Shown piece after piece: positions 16,892 to 24,724 of a DNA stretch of 64,000 bases (its first letter is position 1; every line of letters begins with the position of its first letter). The stretch is from Lutimonas halocynthiae (GTDB lineage: Bacteria > Bacteroidota > Bacteroidia > Flavobacteriales > Flavobacteriaceae). The stretch is taken from positions 286,640-350,639 of the forward strand of contig NZ_JAUFQO010000002.1 of NCBI RefSeq assembly GCF_030409835.1. Reading direction: 5' to 3'. The position numbers were made by a program, and so were the translations under genes. The notes under the pieces are model-generated. The model saw nothing but the letters and a program-made list of their open reading frames with translations, made no database searches and had not been told where the DNA came from.

Positions 16892-16956
16892 ATGTTATAT
16901 GAATCTATATAATTGAAAAGACATGTAAATATAGAAAAAATACCAACAAATGAGTA

Positions 16957-16987
16957 TTGTGTTTTTTTGTTTATGCAGGTAACTTTG
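16957..16987 (+). promoter_or_regulatory. Promoter of the sulfur-linked cluster
   Basis: TTG at 16957-16959, a 20-base spacer and TAACTTTG at 16980-16987 match the Bacteroidota TTG/TAnnTTTG promoter well. It lies 42 bases before the ATG at 17030, in the intergenic space shared with the divergent PAS-LuxR gene. Confidence 0.65.
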
Positions 16988-17029
16988 AATCGATAGATCA
17001 GATAACCCTTTTAAATTGATCTTAAGATT

Positions 17030-17566
17030 ATGGCAGAATTAACAGCAAATTTATTTCGAAATTATTTTGGTGGAAGCTGGTTGGCTAAAATTTCAAGAAA
17101 CGGTGAATATTTGCGTGACATAGAGTTTAATTGGCCCGAAGCATTTGGAAAGTATTCATCATTTGGGACTGAAGAAGGCTTAAAAGTTCCACCTGGAGGA
17201 GGTTTTCACGATGATACGATGAAGGTGACTGTGTCGGGATGGCGTCAGGATGTCAAGAGATGGTACATTTCCTGGTTCAATGAGTTTGGTGGTTACGGAG
17301 AAGTGCAATGGACTTCTCAACAGATAGTGAATGGCATAAATATTCTTTATGGGTTTGGCCATGAGTGCAAGCAAGAAAGCGATGACCTAACCAATCATAT
17401 TATTTTATGTGAAATGACAGATCAGAATAATTTCAAATATACAATTCGCAGTTTCAAGAAAGGATTAATCCAAATTATGGCGAAGCGCACACGGACTGCA
17501 GAAGAACTTAAGATCCTTATGAAGGATGAAGTTAAGGAGGTCATTCCATTTACTGATTTATTATAA
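17030..17566 (+). CDS. Uncharacterised protein, first gene of the sulfur-linked cluster
   Basis: A 178-residue protein that I do not recognise. It has no signal peptide or TM segment, so it is cytoplasmic. The first two thirds look beta-rich with many aromatic residues and Gly (FGGSWLAKI, GGGFHDDTMKV, WYISWFNEFGGYGEVQW), recalling small beta-barrel ligand binders such as lipocalin-like or DUF1579-type proteins. The C-terminus is a charged helix (RTRTAEELKILMKDEVKE). A clear promoter precedes it, and the PAS-LuxR gene is divergent. Binding of the cluster's substrate is a guess from fold impression only. Confidence 0.7.
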   Translation: MAELTANLFRNYFGGSWLAKISRNGEYLRDIEFNWPEAFGKYSSFGTEEGLKVPPGGGFHDDTMKVTVSGWRQDVKRWYISWFNEFGGYGEVQWTSQQIVNGINILYGFGHECKQESDDLTNHIILCEMTDQNNFKYTIRSFKKGLIQIMAKRTRTAEELKILMKDEVKEVIPFTDLL

Positions 17567-17605
17567 AGCCCACTCTAAATTATATAAATGCTATTTAAAA
17601 TTAGT

Positions 17606-18496
17606 ATGAAAGATTCCATATATAAACAAGTATTAACCTTTGTATTCATATTTTGCCTCAATTTACAAGCTTTTGGGCTGAGTCATTCTATGGGGGTAAT
17701 ACCAATTGATACGCTAAAGAGTAAAGCCGACAAAAAATTGGATAGACAAAATGAGAGGGATATTTTTAAAAGCAACAATAAAAGGTTTAAGATTAGTTTT
17801 GACTATGTACATGCAACACTGGATACTGAAATATCATTTGAATTACCCGAAGGAAATTTACACTCCGTCATAAGTCTTGAAAATGATCTGGGTCTGCCCT
17901 CTAACAGTTACTTTTTTACGGGCTCATTTTTATATAGAATTACACCTAGTAGTGGTCTATATGCACAGTATTATGGAATCAACAGGAAGGAGAATACCCA
18001 AACAAAAAGGGATTTAATTTTTAAAGGTGAAATCATCCCTGCCGGAACCGATATAGAAGCGCATTTCAACACTCAGGTCATAAGTACAGGTTATTTGTAT
18101 TCTGTGTTAAAAAATCCAGATGCACATTTAGGGTTTTATTTCAATATTTACTTAATGTTTCTGGAAACAGCTGTACAATCAGCATATGGGTATCAGGATT
18201 TAAACGTTGAGCTTGTAGCTCCGCTACCAAATTTTGGAATACTAGCTTCTTTCAAACTGAATAAATGGCTTTATTTCAACGGAAATATAGGCTTCTTCGC
18301 ATTAAAGTTAGAAGACTTTGGTGGCTCTCTACACAATCTTGATATTGCCTTTATGGCCAAGCCCGTTGATTGGTTAGGTATTGATCTTAGTTATCAGGTT
18401 TTTGATGTTATGGTCGAATTTCCATCAGATGATATCAACACCAAAATTGATTATAATTTTAGAGGACCTTCCATCGGGTTATCGTTCTTTTTTTAA
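17606..18496 (+). CDS. Outer-membrane beta-barrel protein
   Basis: From the ATG at 17606 the protein has a clear signal peptide (MKDSIYKQVLTFVFIFCLNL, cleavage near AFG). An in-frame ATG at 17588 would only lengthen the N-region. The mature chain has repeated amphipathic beta strands with alternating aromatics (FYFNIYLMFLETA, WLYFNGNIGFFALKL) and ends in GLSFFF, a terminal aromatic typical of outer-membrane barrels. It belongs to no family I can name. It could be a substrate channel for the cluster; a second barrel protein at 21749 shares the general layout. Confidence 0.75.
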   Translation: MKDSIYKQVLTFVFIFCLNLQAFGLSHSMGVIPIDTLKSKADKKLDRQNERDIFKSNNKRFKISFDYVHATLDTEISFELPEGNLHSVISLENDLGLPSNSYFFTGSFLYRITPSSGLYAQYYGINRKENTQTKRDLIFKGEIIPAGTDIEAHFNTQVISTGYLYSVLKNPDAHLGFYFNIYLMFLETAVQSAYGYQDLNVELVAPLPNFGILASFKLNKWLYFNGNIGFFALKLEDFGGSLHNLDIAFMAKPVDWLGIDLSYQVFDVMVEFPSDDINTKIDYNFRGPSIGLSFFF

Positions 18497-18529
18497 AAAT
18501 TACTGATTAGAATTAAAATATATAGGCAA

Positions 18530-18713
18530 ATGGATATTTCTTTTAAAAAGGTTGAGAATGGTAAAATCATTCTTATTAATGAAGATTTAAAGCCCGGGAA
18601 TTGGCAAGAAAAATCAGATTGGATACCTGCTTGTCTGGTTTATATTTATTGGATTAGCAGCTGGGCTACTTGTCTTTTTTTATAGAAAGGGATGGTTTGA
18701 TTATTGGCATTGA
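18530..18713 (+). pseudogene. Small single-TM membrane protein with a frameshift
   Basis: The ATG at 18530 opens MDISFKKVENGKIILINEDL-KPGNWQE. Just after this, at an A5 run, the frame must shift by one base to continue as KNQIGYLLVWFIFIGLAAG-LLVFFYRKGWFDYWH and stop at TGA 18711-18713. The second half is a typical TM helix followed by a basic, aromatic end, while the unshifted frame gives a worse sequence and stops at 18686. This is either a decayed small gene, a sequencing error in a homopolymer, or a programmed shift. It is too short and broken to name. Confidence 0.55.
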
Positions 18714-18756
18714 GTAAAATTTATCGAAATAATGAAGTTTATCGTCAAAATTAATT

Positions 18757-19479
18757 ATGGTTTTTAACTCCAGACTACTAAAGCTCATTTTTATTTTCTT
18801 TCTGATTTTTTCCGTACGGAAATCAATGGCCCAGGAATCAGGTCAAATTTGGTTTGAGTACAAACCCGCTTATTCTTTTTCCAAGGGATATAAGCTTGGC
18901 ATGAGGGCTTCTTTGAGAACAAATTTAGAGGATCCACGTTGGCGCACTTTTGAAGTACGATTTATGCCTGAGAAAAAATTGAATTTGCATTTCGACATTC
19001 TAGCTTCCTTGCAATTTTTGGAAACATTGCAATACAAGGGTTTGACAACTTCTGAAATTAGATTTAGTGCTGGAGGTCGGTACCATTTTCTTCCGGGTAA
19101 AAGAATAAAATCAGGAGTAATGGCACGGATAGAGTTTAGGAATATTTATAAAAAGGAGGCTATGGAATGGACCTATGCCACAAGACCAAGGTTACAATTT
19201 TTTGCGTCCATGCCCTTAAACGAAAAAAGTATGTCGCCAGATCATGTTTGGTATATAACTTCTTTTGTAGAATTCTTTTATCAAAATGAAGATGATGTGC
19301 AAGAAAGATATGCCAACAGATACTGGATTCGTCTGGGATTAGGCTATAAAATAAATAAAAAAATACAATTAGAATTGCTTTATAACCGTCAGGATTCTAA
19401 GAATACTATCACTGATGGTTATGAGGATTTGTCAAAAGAAAATATTCTAGTCTTTTCGTTTAAGCATAAACTCCATTAA
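18757..19479 (+). CDS. DUF2490 family outer-membrane protein
   Basis: A 240-residue exported protein with a signal peptide (LIFIFFLIFSV, cleavage after SMA). The body fits DUF2490: GQIWFEYKPAYSFSKGYKL near the start, alternating beta strands, and a C-terminal pattern IRLGLGYKINKKIQLELLYN with final FSFKHKLH. It is probably a small outer-membrane barrel of unknown role. It lies between the frameshifted small gene and the desulfinase-like gene, reading in the same direction. Confidence 0.8.
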   Translation: MVFNSRLLKLIFIFFLIFSVRKSMAQESGQIWFEYKPAYSFSKGYKLGMRASLRTNLEDPRWRTFEVRFMPEKKLNLHFDILASLQFLETLQYKGLTTSEIRFSAGGRYHFLPGKRIKSGVMARIEFRNIYKKEAMEWTYATRPRLQFFASMPLNEKSMSPDHVWYITSFVEFFYQNEDDVQERYANRYWIRLGLGYKINKKIQLELLYNRQDSKNTITDGYEDLSKENILVFSFKHKLH

Positions 19480-19620
19480 TCCCCAAATATGGAAATTAAA
19501 TATACTTATTTATGAGTATTTCATAGGCAAACTAGACTTCGTAATTTTGGGTAAGTCAATTAGTTCAAATCGAAAAAATGATTAATTGGAATAATGAATA
19601 TTTTAAAAAAAAATACAACC

Positions 19621-21000
19621 ATGGCAAAAAAAACAACTCTAAAACCAGATAATAGTAAGAACCTGGAATCAGGACTTGGGGATCTAGCAAAATTAGTTCT
19701 TGGGAAACTGGATGAACATGGCTTGACCATGGAACAGGCCGTATCCGCTATGCAAGCTGCAGGTACCGAAGTAGCAGCAGAGAAAGCTGCAAAACCTCCC
19801 AAAAAAGCACCTGCCAAAAAAGCCAAACCAAAGAGTACAGCGGTGATAAACGTCGTTGATGGCCAAAAATTGAGCACTGTGGCACTGGACTGGAAACAAG
19901 TGTGGTACACCAATTGTCCTATGGTATCGGCCAACAATGTTGACCAGGAGTTGGGATGGTGTCGCCAGGAATTTAAAAATATGGGAATAGAGTATGATTA
20001 TATGCGTCATACACGCGATAACGACTTCTACCCACATTACAGACACAACCTTAAAAACCTCATTCGGTTTGGTGGCCTCTATCCGCCAATAGCTGTACAT
20101 GCTGATCTTAGCAAAACGGTGTTGTTAGGAGCAACATGGGTTTATGAGGGTGGTTGTATGGCTGTGCGTATTGATGATAAAATATCTCAAATGAAGGATT
20201 TGAAAGGCAAAAAAATTGGCCTTTCAAAAAGTATGAATACCCTTAAAAACGACTGGTGGCGAATACAAGAGCACATGGGTATCTTGAGTATGCTGGAATT
20301 AAACAACATGACAAAGGACGATGTGGAGATTGTAGAATTCCCTTATCCGGATGACTGGTACAACGACCCAAAAATGTTGGCGCCAATGAATAATCCAACT
20401 GATTTATGGGCAGCAAGGGATCACAAGCACGACCTAGCATTTCGCCCATTAGAAACGGCATTATTGGAAGGGAAAGTTGATGCTATTTATACGCAGAGTA
20501 AGGTTTTCCAACATCTCCAGGAAGATACCGGTAAGATCAAAATGATTGAAGACTTGTCAAGGTATCCGGACTGGACCAAACAAGTTGCAAACACACCAGC
20601 TATTATTACCTGTACCAAAGAAATGGCTGATAAACACCCTGAACTCGTTGTCGCTTATATGAAAGCTATGGTCAAAGTAGGACATTGGGCCAATCAGCAC
20701 AAGCCTGCTGCATCCGCGATACTAGACCATCAGACTTTCTACCGCGACGCGCAAGATACTTACAGAGGCATTAAAGATGTTGACATGGTACCTAGTTTGA
20801 ACGCAACGAATATGAAGGCCATTAAAATTGGCAAGGACTTCATGCTGGAACACGGCTATATCAAGAATGACTTTGATGTGGATAAATGGGCAAGACCTGA
20901 ATTCCTCCAGCAAGGCGTTCATGCGTGGATGGAAGAAGAGTATGCTAAAAAAAGCTGGGGCAGACTTAAAGAAGGTGCAGTTTTAAACAAGAAGGCATAA
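19621..21000 (+). CDS. DszB-like sulfinate desulfinase (SsuA/NMT1 fold), not a transport binding protein
   Basis: By fold an SsuA/NMT1-like protein, usually labelled an ABC substrate-binding protein, but several features point to DszB, which releases sulfite from an aryl sulfinate. There is no signal peptide and no ABC gene nearby. Counting from ATG 19621, Cys99 sits in WYTNCPM (DszB has YSNCPV around Cys27), and His139 lies exactly ten residues before Arg149 in IRFGGLYPP (DszB His60 and Arg70, TRFGGEIPP). GKKIGLSKS, GKVDAIY, GHWANQH and DKWARPEFLQQ also resemble DszB blocks. Residues 1-90 are an added helix plus an Ala/Lys/Pro linker absent from DszB. An alternative ATG is at 19594. Substrate unknown; comparison is from memory. 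Confidence 0.75.
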   Translation: MAKKTTLKPDNSKNLESGLGDLAKLVLGKLDEHGLTMEQAVSAMQAAGTEVAAEKAAKPPKKAPAKKAKPKSTAVINVVDGQKLSTVALDWKQVWYTNCPMVSANNVDQELGWCRQEFKNMGIEYDYMRHTRDNDFYPHYRHNLKNLIRFGGLYPPIAVHADLSKTVLLGATWVYEGGCMAVRIDDKISQMKDLKGKKIGLSKSMNTLKNDWWRIQEHMGILSMLELNNMTKDDVEIVEFPYPDDWYNDPKMLAPMNNPTDLWAARDHKHDLAFRPLETALLEGKVDAIYTQSKVFQHLQEDTGKIKMIEDLSRYPDWTKQVANTPAIITCTKEMADKHPELVVAYMKAMVKVGHWANQHKPAASAILDHQTFYRDAQDTYRGIKDVDMVPSLNATNMKAIKIGKDFMLEHGYIKNDFDVDKWARPEFLQQGVHAWMEEEYAKKSWGRLKEGAVLNKKA

Positions 21001-21051
21001 GGTTAGGCTAAATAAATAACGTTTTATTTAAAACCATAAATAACAGTTTTG

Positions 21052-21087
21052 ACGCCAAACTGTGCAGTTTGCAGTTTGGCGTTCTTT
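21052..21087 (+). terminator. Stem-loop terminator after the desulfinase-like gene
   Basis: ACGCCAAACTG (21052-21062) and CAGTTTGGCGT (21072-21082) form a perfect 11-bp stem with a 9-base loop, followed by TCTTTT. It may end or attenuate transcription before the exported rhodanese gene. Confidence 0.75.
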
Positions 21088-21138
21088 TACCAAAACTCAT
21101 TTCGTCTGAACTATTTATAAAGATAAAAAACGAAACAC

Positions 21139-21735
21139 ATGAAAAAGATTGAAAACACCATTAAAAAAGTGTTCATGCCTTTGGCCTTACTTTTGGTTTT
21201 TGGACAGTTGGTTTTTGGCCAAGAAACAAAATCTGAACTTCCTGAACGTAAACAAACTACACTTGGACTTTATGTCACCTCAGCCGAGGCTTATGAAATG
21301 TGGAAAGCAAATCCAGAAAAGGTGACGATACTTGATATACGTACACCAGAAGAATATTTATTCATCGGTCATGCAGCTATGGCATGGAATATTCCGGCAT
21401 TTGACCAATCCTATGAATGGGATTCTGAAAAGCAAGGATTTCCCATGACACCTAATCCTGGTTTTGTTGGAATAATTAAGGATAAATTTCAAGCTGATGA
21501 CATACTTTTAATTACTTGCCGCTCTGGTGACCGGAGCGCAATGGCTGTCAATGAGTTGGCAAAGATTGGATACAAGCAAGCTTATACGATTACCGATGGT
21601 TTTGAGGGGGGTATTGTAGCTGATGAAACTAGCGTCTTTGTAGGTCAGAGAATGGTAAATGGATGGAAAAATTCAGGCTTACCATATACCTATCAAATAG
21701 ACCCCAATTTAATGCCTTTGATAAAAGAAAAGTAA
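21139..21735 (+). CDS. Exported rhodanese-like sulfurtransferase
   Basis: A 198-residue single rhodanese domain with a signal peptide (MPLALLLVFGQLVFG, cleavage near residue 27), so it acts in the periplasm. The active-site loop is CRSGDRS with catalytic Cys127, of CxxGxR type. TILDIRTPEEY is the substrate-side motif. Rhodaneses carry sulfane sulfur as a Cys persulfide and pass it to sulfite, cyanide or a partner protein. The sequence is closely similar throughout to the cytoplasmic protein at 23267 (both have AMAWNIP or KMAWNIP, ITDGFEG and NGWKNSGLP), so the two arose by duplication. Its place after the desulfinase-like gene suggests use of released sulfite or bound sulfur. Confidence 0.9.
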   Translation: MKKIENTIKKVFMPLALLLVFGQLVFGQETKSELPERKQTTLGLYVTSAEAYEMWKANPEKVTILDIRTPEEYLFIGHAAMAWNIPAFDQSYEWDSEKQGFPMTPNPGFVGIIKDKFQADDILLITCRSGDRSAMAVNELAKIGYKQAYTITDGFEGGIVADETSVFVGQRMVNGWKNSGLPYTYQIDPNLMPLIKEK

Positions 21736-21748
21736 ATTAATAAGAATT

Positions 21749-22549
21749 ATGAAAATCAAGAATTTAAGTAAATCATTTTTTTTGGGAATTTTATTATCGG
21801 TTTTGATTTCTGGAAACTTGATCGCCCAGGAAAGCTCATCTGACGCTTCTAAAAATACCAAATGGGCTTTTTTGGTTGAACCCTATTTAATGTTTCCACA
21901 GATGAATGGAAGTGTAGGACTGGGAATTGTACCTGATGTATCTGTTGATGCGAGTGCAAACGATATTTTCAGCAATTTGAAAATGGGTTTTATGCTAAAC
22001 CTCGAAGCTACCAATGGCAAATGGACCATTGGATCTGATGTGTTGTATATGAGTCTTGCCCAAAATGTAGCGTCCAAACATGATATAATAAATGGCGAGG
22101 TAACTGCTAAACAACTGGGTTGGGAAGTGTCAGGAATGTATAAAGTAACCCCATGGCTTGATCTGGGATTAGGAGGATTGGTTAATTCAGTCAAGGCAGG
22201 ATTCGATATTAATAGGGAGGAAATAATTGGTGAAGATCCTCAAATTATAAATCAACAAAGGTCAGGAACAGAAACCTGGCTTGATCCAATGATTATCGCC
22301 AGGATAAAAAGCCAGGCAGGGAAAAAATTTATTTATCAGTTTCGAGGAGAAATTGGAGGATTTGGAATTGGATCCGACCTAGCATGGCAAATACAGGCTT
22401 ATGCAGGTTACCGATTTTCTAAGCTATTTGAAATGACCGGTGGATATAGAATTATTAGTCTGGATTATGAAAATGGTGAAGGATTAGACAGATTTATGTA
22501 TGATGTGGATACTTCTGGACCGGTAATTAGATTTGGTTTTAATTTTTAA
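21749..22549 (+). CDS. Outer-membrane beta-barrel protein
   Basis: A 266-residue exported protein starting 13 bases after the rhodanese gene. The signal peptide (FFLGILLSVLISGNLIA) is followed by a mature chain opening WAFLVEPYLMFPQMNGSVGL. Strands rich in Gly and aromatics alternate (WTIGSDVLYMSLA, LDLGLGGLVNSVKAGF), and the chain ends RFGFNF with a terminal Phe. This fits a small outer-membrane barrel. It resembles barrel proteins without assigned function; I cannot name a family. Possible role: outer-membrane passage of the cluster's substrate, by inference. Confidence 0.75.
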   Translation: MKIKNLSKSFFLGILLSVLISGNLIAQESSSDASKNTKWAFLVEPYLMFPQMNGSVGLGIVPDVSVDASANDIFSNLKMGFMLNLEATNGKWTIGSDVLYMSLAQNVASKHDIINGEVTAKQLGWEVSGMYKVTPWLDLGLGGLVNSVKAGFDINREEIIGEDPQIINQQRSGTETWLDPMIIARIKSQAGKKFIYQFRGEIGGFGIGSDLAWQIQAYAGYRFSKLFEMTGGYRIISLDYENGEGLDRFMYDVDTSGPVIRFGFNF

Positions 22550-22631
22550 AACATAAAATTTAAAAAACAATGAGATAATTTTAAAAACTTGATTTAAAGA
22601 CTTTTACAGCAAATTTCCTTTTTAGAATATT

Positions 22632-23066
22632 ATGTGGTCAAATCTTTTTATTGGTTGTATTCTCATTGTTTTTAGCGTTATCGTTCATGCCTGTGCAACC
22701 CGTTTTGTGATGTTTTTGGTAAGAAAAAAAAGAGCTAATCCTGAGGTTTATAATTCTAAGGAGTTCTGGACTTCGATAGTTGTACTAATAATGTTTATGG
22801 CATCTTTTATTGAGGCTCTTGCATGGGCATTTATTTACTTTTACCTAGAGACTATAAACAGTTTAGAAGAATCTTTATATTTCTCAATAGTTACTTTCAC
22901 AACTTTAGGATACGGTGATGTAGTTTTATCAAATTCATTTAGGCTTTTGGCCTCTTTGGAAGCTGCAAACGGAATTATAATTTTTGGATGGTCAACAGCT
23001 ATCATTATAACAGTGGTACAAAATTATTTTTTGAACCCCGATATTGATAAGGATATAAAACAATAG
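22632..23066 (+). CDS. Two-TM potassium channel family protein
   Basis: A 144-residue membrane protein with a K+ channel pore. An N-terminal TM segment (LFIGCILIVFSVIVHACA) is followed by another (VVLIMFMASFIEALAWAFIYF), a pore helix with selectivity filter TTLGYGD, and a last TM segment (LEAANGIIIFGWSTAIIITV). The filter matches the TVGYGD signature. It has no RCK domain. Why it lies in a sulfur-linked cluster is unclear; it may be an independent gene with its own signals. Confidence 0.88.
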   Translation: MWSNLFIGCILIVFSVIVHACATRFVMFLVRKKRANPEVYNSKEFWTSIVVLIMFMASFIEALAWAFIYFYLETINSLEESLYFSIVTFTTLGYGDVVLSNSFRLLASLEAANGIIIFGWSTAIIITVVQNYFLNPDIDKDIKQ

Positions 23067-23266
23067 AAATGAATTGGGTGGATGAAAAAAGATACTTTAC
23101 TGCTATTTAGGAATTTGTTCCAATATGAATAGTTTTTCTGTTTCGCGACATACATCTAATATTATCATAAAATATACCTAATAGTCAATATTTACAATGG
23201 ATTAACTCTTCGTAAACTTAGTATTTCAAATTAAAATAAAACGATTGCTACAACTAGATAAACGTT

Positions 23267-23770
23267 ATGAAACTACCAAAAGAAAAACAGACTAGCCTGG
23301 GCTTATATGTTACTTCAACAGAAGCCTATGAAATTTGGAAAGACTCACCTAAGAAAGTAAAGGTTCTGGATGTGAGAACCCTCGATGAATATATCAATAT
23401 AGGCCATGCGAAAATGGCTTGGAATATACCTGGGTTTTTACAGACCTATAATTGGGATGCTGAGAAAAATTGTTTTTCATTCAAAATGAATGATGATTTT
23501 ATAAAACATGTGCAAGAAGTATGTAAACCAGAGGACATTATTTTGGTTACCTGCAGGTCAGGGGGGCGCAGTGCCTTTGTGGTTAATTTACTGGATAAAC
23601 TGGGTTATAAATTCGCATACAATATTACGGATGGTTTTGAAGGAGACACGGTAACCGATCCGGAAAGTTTGTATCAGGGTCAAAGGTTAAAAAATGGCTG
23701 GAAGAATTCTGGGCTACCATGGACCTTTAAGGTGGACCCAAAACTGATGAGAGTTCCAACCCATAGATAA
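23267..23770 (+). CDS. Cytoplasmic rhodanese-like sulfurtransferase
   Basis: A 167-residue rhodanese domain without signal peptide. The active-site loop CRSGGRS has Cys96; KVLDVRTLDEY is the conserved N-terminal motif. It aligns along its whole length with the exported rhodanese at 21139 (LGLYVTSTEAYEIWK against LGLYVTSAEAYEMWK), lacking only the signal peptide and early linker. A matched pair, one on each side of the inner membrane, suggests separate handling of the same sulfur compound. It precedes the BASS transporter gene by 60 bases. Confidence 0.9.
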   Translation: MKLPKEKQTSLGLYVTSTEAYEIWKDSPKKVKVLDVRTLDEYINIGHAKMAWNIPGFLQTYNWDAEKNCFSFKMNDDFIKHVQEVCKPEDIILVTCRSGGRSAFVVNLLDKLGYKFAYNITDGFEGDTVTDPESLYQGQRLKNGWKNSGLPWTFKVDPKLMRVPTHR

Positions 23771-23830
23771 GAGAAGATTCAAATAAACTAAATAAGTGGG
23801 AATATATTTAATCAGGAAGGGTAATATATC

Positions 23831-24694
23831 ATGGGAATAGAAGAAATTTATAAAATAGTGGTGATGATTTTCACCGTTTCGAATCTTGCTGCCATGGGGC
23901 TCGAGATTAACAAAAATGAAGCTATCAAGGCGATTAAAAACCCAAGATTTGTTATACTAATTATCGTATGGGGTTGGATCGTTGGCCCTGCTATTGCATG
24001 GGGAATAACTAGGATTATTCCTTTATCAGATGCTCATGCGGCTGGATTGTTATTGATTAGTTTGGCGCCTACAGCACCGTTTTTCCCATTAATGGTAACA
24101 AAAGCGCGTGGAGATATGTCATCTGCAGGAGCTTTTATACTGGTTGCTACTATTGGAACCGTTGTGTTTTTACCTTTAATGGTTCCTTTCTTGATAAAAG
24201 GTTTAGTGGTAAGTGTTTGGGGACTAGCTAAACCACTTCTTTTGATGGTGCTTTTACCCTTAGTTGTTGGTTTTTCGATTAAAGTATATAAAGAACCAAT
24301 TGCGTTAAAAATTGGCCCTGTAATCAAGAAAACAGGCACCTTATTTTTGCTGATTACTGCAGTGATGACATTTTGGTTGTATTGGGAAGAAATGCTTAGT
24401 GCCATAGGTAGTTTTGCTGTTGGTGCACAGGTCCTGTTCTTCGCCTTGATCACGTTTCTGTCTTATAAAATTCCATTTGGCCTTAAAAAGACACAAAGAA
24501 GTGGAATGGCTTTGGGTATGTGTACGCGTAATATAGCTGCCGTATTTGTGGCCTATTTCAGTATTACAAACCCTGATCCCGGGGTTTTTGTAATGATCAT
24601 TTTAGTGGTGCCGTTGGCACTTATTGTGGCGCTTATTGCCGCGAAAATATTTGCCAGGGATGTTGAAACGGATAAGACATTAAAACATGTCTAA
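23831..24694 (+). CDS. Bile acid:sodium symporter (BASS) family transporter
   Basis: A 287-residue inner-membrane protein with about nine TM segments and the BASS pattern: VSNLAAMGLEINKNEA in the first core motif, LLLISLAPTAPFFPLMVTKARGD in the first crossover, and MALGMCTRNIAAVFVAY in the second. (Motifs are split here for brevity.) BASS proteins co-transport organic anions with Na+. Bile acids are unlikely here; an organic acid or sulfur-containing anion fits the neighbours better, but that is inference. The AI-2E family gene follows 30 bases later. Confidence 0.82.
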   Translation: MGIEEIYKIVVMIFTVSNLAAMGLEINKNEAIKAIKNPRFVILIIVWGWIVGPAIAWGITRIIPLSDAHAAGLLLISLAPTAPFFPLMVTKARGDMSSAGAFILVATIGTVVFLPLMVPFLIKGLVVSVWGLAKPLLLMVLLPLVVGFSIKVYKEPIALKIGPVIKKTGTLFLLITAVMTFWLYWEEMLSAIGSFAVGAQVLFFALITFLSYKIPFGLKKTQRSGMALGMCTRNIAAVFVAYFSITNPDPGVFVMIILVVPLALIVALIAAKIFARDVETDKTLKHV

Positions 24695-24724
24695 AACATA
24701 AAAAAGACGCTAAACAGCATACAG

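Noticed and set aside
19560..20100. Two minus-strand open frames (125 and 135 residues) over the start of the desulfinase-like gene
   Set aside because: They lie opposite a well-supported gene with normal codon use; their sequences (low-complexity, no domains) are shadows.
19594..21000. Reading the protein as a sulfonate or nitrate ABC-binding protein
   Set aside because: No signal peptide, no ABC permease or ATPase nearby, and the DszB-type Cys, His and Arg are present.
24034..24453. A 139-residue minus-strand frame
   Set aside because: Opposite the BASS transporter gene; a reversed copy of TM-coding sequence gives a long frame by chance.
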